DNA from: Zoroaster sp. YZ-2022
Taxonomy: Eukaryota; Echinodermata; Asteroidea; Forcipulatida; Zoroasteridae
Length of the DNA stretch: 64,000 nucleotides
Reading direction: 5' to 3'
NCBI GenBank assembly: GCA_029582265.1
Contig: CM055819.1
Span: forward strand, 35,285,288 to 35,349,287
Part shown: positions 63,820 through 64,000 of the stretch, piece after piece
How positions within the stretch are numbered: position 1 is the stretch's first letter
Layout of the letters: each line of letters opens with the position of its first letter
Position numbers and translations under genes: made by a program
The notes under the pieces: generated by a model
What the model saw: the letters and a program-made list of their open reading frames with translations, nothing else
What the model was told of the DNA's origin: nothing
The model's database searches: none

Positions 63820-64000
63820 TGCACATTATAATAATAATAATAATAATGTGTGGACTTATATATCGCACGTATCCACCAACTAAGTGGTGCTCATATCCTA
63901 GCAACTAGATCAAGGCGCTGTATATTATTACCCCTGCTCATTAGGCGCATAAATCATTCCTGAACACCATCTCAGCTCCCTGGGGGAGTATACAGCTCAA
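63820..64000. mobile_element. SINE body fragment, cut by window end
   Basis: ATA/ATAA repeats then TATTATTACCCCTGCTCATT and ACCATCTCAGCTCCCTGGGG, matching the body of the SINE at 54180-54420. The rest lies beyond the window. Confidence 0.65.

Overview
The window is non-coding-rich metazoan DNA: spliced host exons, LINE, Penelope, SINE and DNA-transposon relics, minisatellites and a 19-kb macrosatellite. Frequent AGGCCTA-type words and the SINE types suggest a marine invertebrate, perhaps an echinoderm or hemichordate. That taxonomic guess is weak.

Region 1 (1-12730) is a Polinton/Maverick (adintovirus-like) element. From left to right it holds: a protein-primed DNA polymerase B fragment (+), an rve integrase (-) broken by one stop codon, three small membrane or hydrophobic proteins (-), a packaging ATPase (-), a double jelly-roll major capsid protein (-), a divergent promoter, three + genes (a small membrane protein, an unknown, and a coiled-coil/proline/hydrophobic protein), a large - gene with one frameshift, a penton-like + gene, two small paralogues, a gene ending in PPPY, and a convergent gene that looks like a PCNA-type sliding clamp. 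The left 978 bp are an inverted, almost identical copy of 9306-10272, so the element is rearranged. No adenain-type protease is seen.

Region 2 (12800-17800) holds two tandem Penelope LTR units with hammerhead-like hairpins. It also holds the 5' half of a two-ORF LINE on the minus strand (ORF1 with zinc knuckle, ORF2 endonuclease), split by inserted DNA that includes a TIR element.

Region 3 (17835-24690) is a second, diverged but collinear Polinton copy. It has lost polymerase, integrase and a central block; a perfect 90-bp palindrome sits at the deletion point. It keeps ATPase, capsid, PPPY and small Cys-rich genes. Both copies share iterons after the ATPase stop, start-proximal TATAAA motifs, and a separate ATTATGTAG motif before another gene class. 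This looks like two promoter classes.

Region 4 (24690-34576) has a host PAN/Apple-domain first exon, a discoidin-like exon, minisatellites, a MITE and a 148-bp satellite. Region 5 (34577-53960) is a macrosatellite of ~574-bp monomers carrying four 1.22-kb gene-fragment units in a 5.45-kb higher-order repeat. Region 6 (53960-64000) has tRNA-type SINEs, a minisatellite derived from a Penelope LTR, a Penelope element with GIY-YIG endonuclease lying between 30-bp inverted repeats, and another complex minisatellite. One 82-bp TTAA-flanked MITE occurs twice in the window, once inside the clamp gene and once in a Penelope LTR whose sister LTR preserves the empty site.
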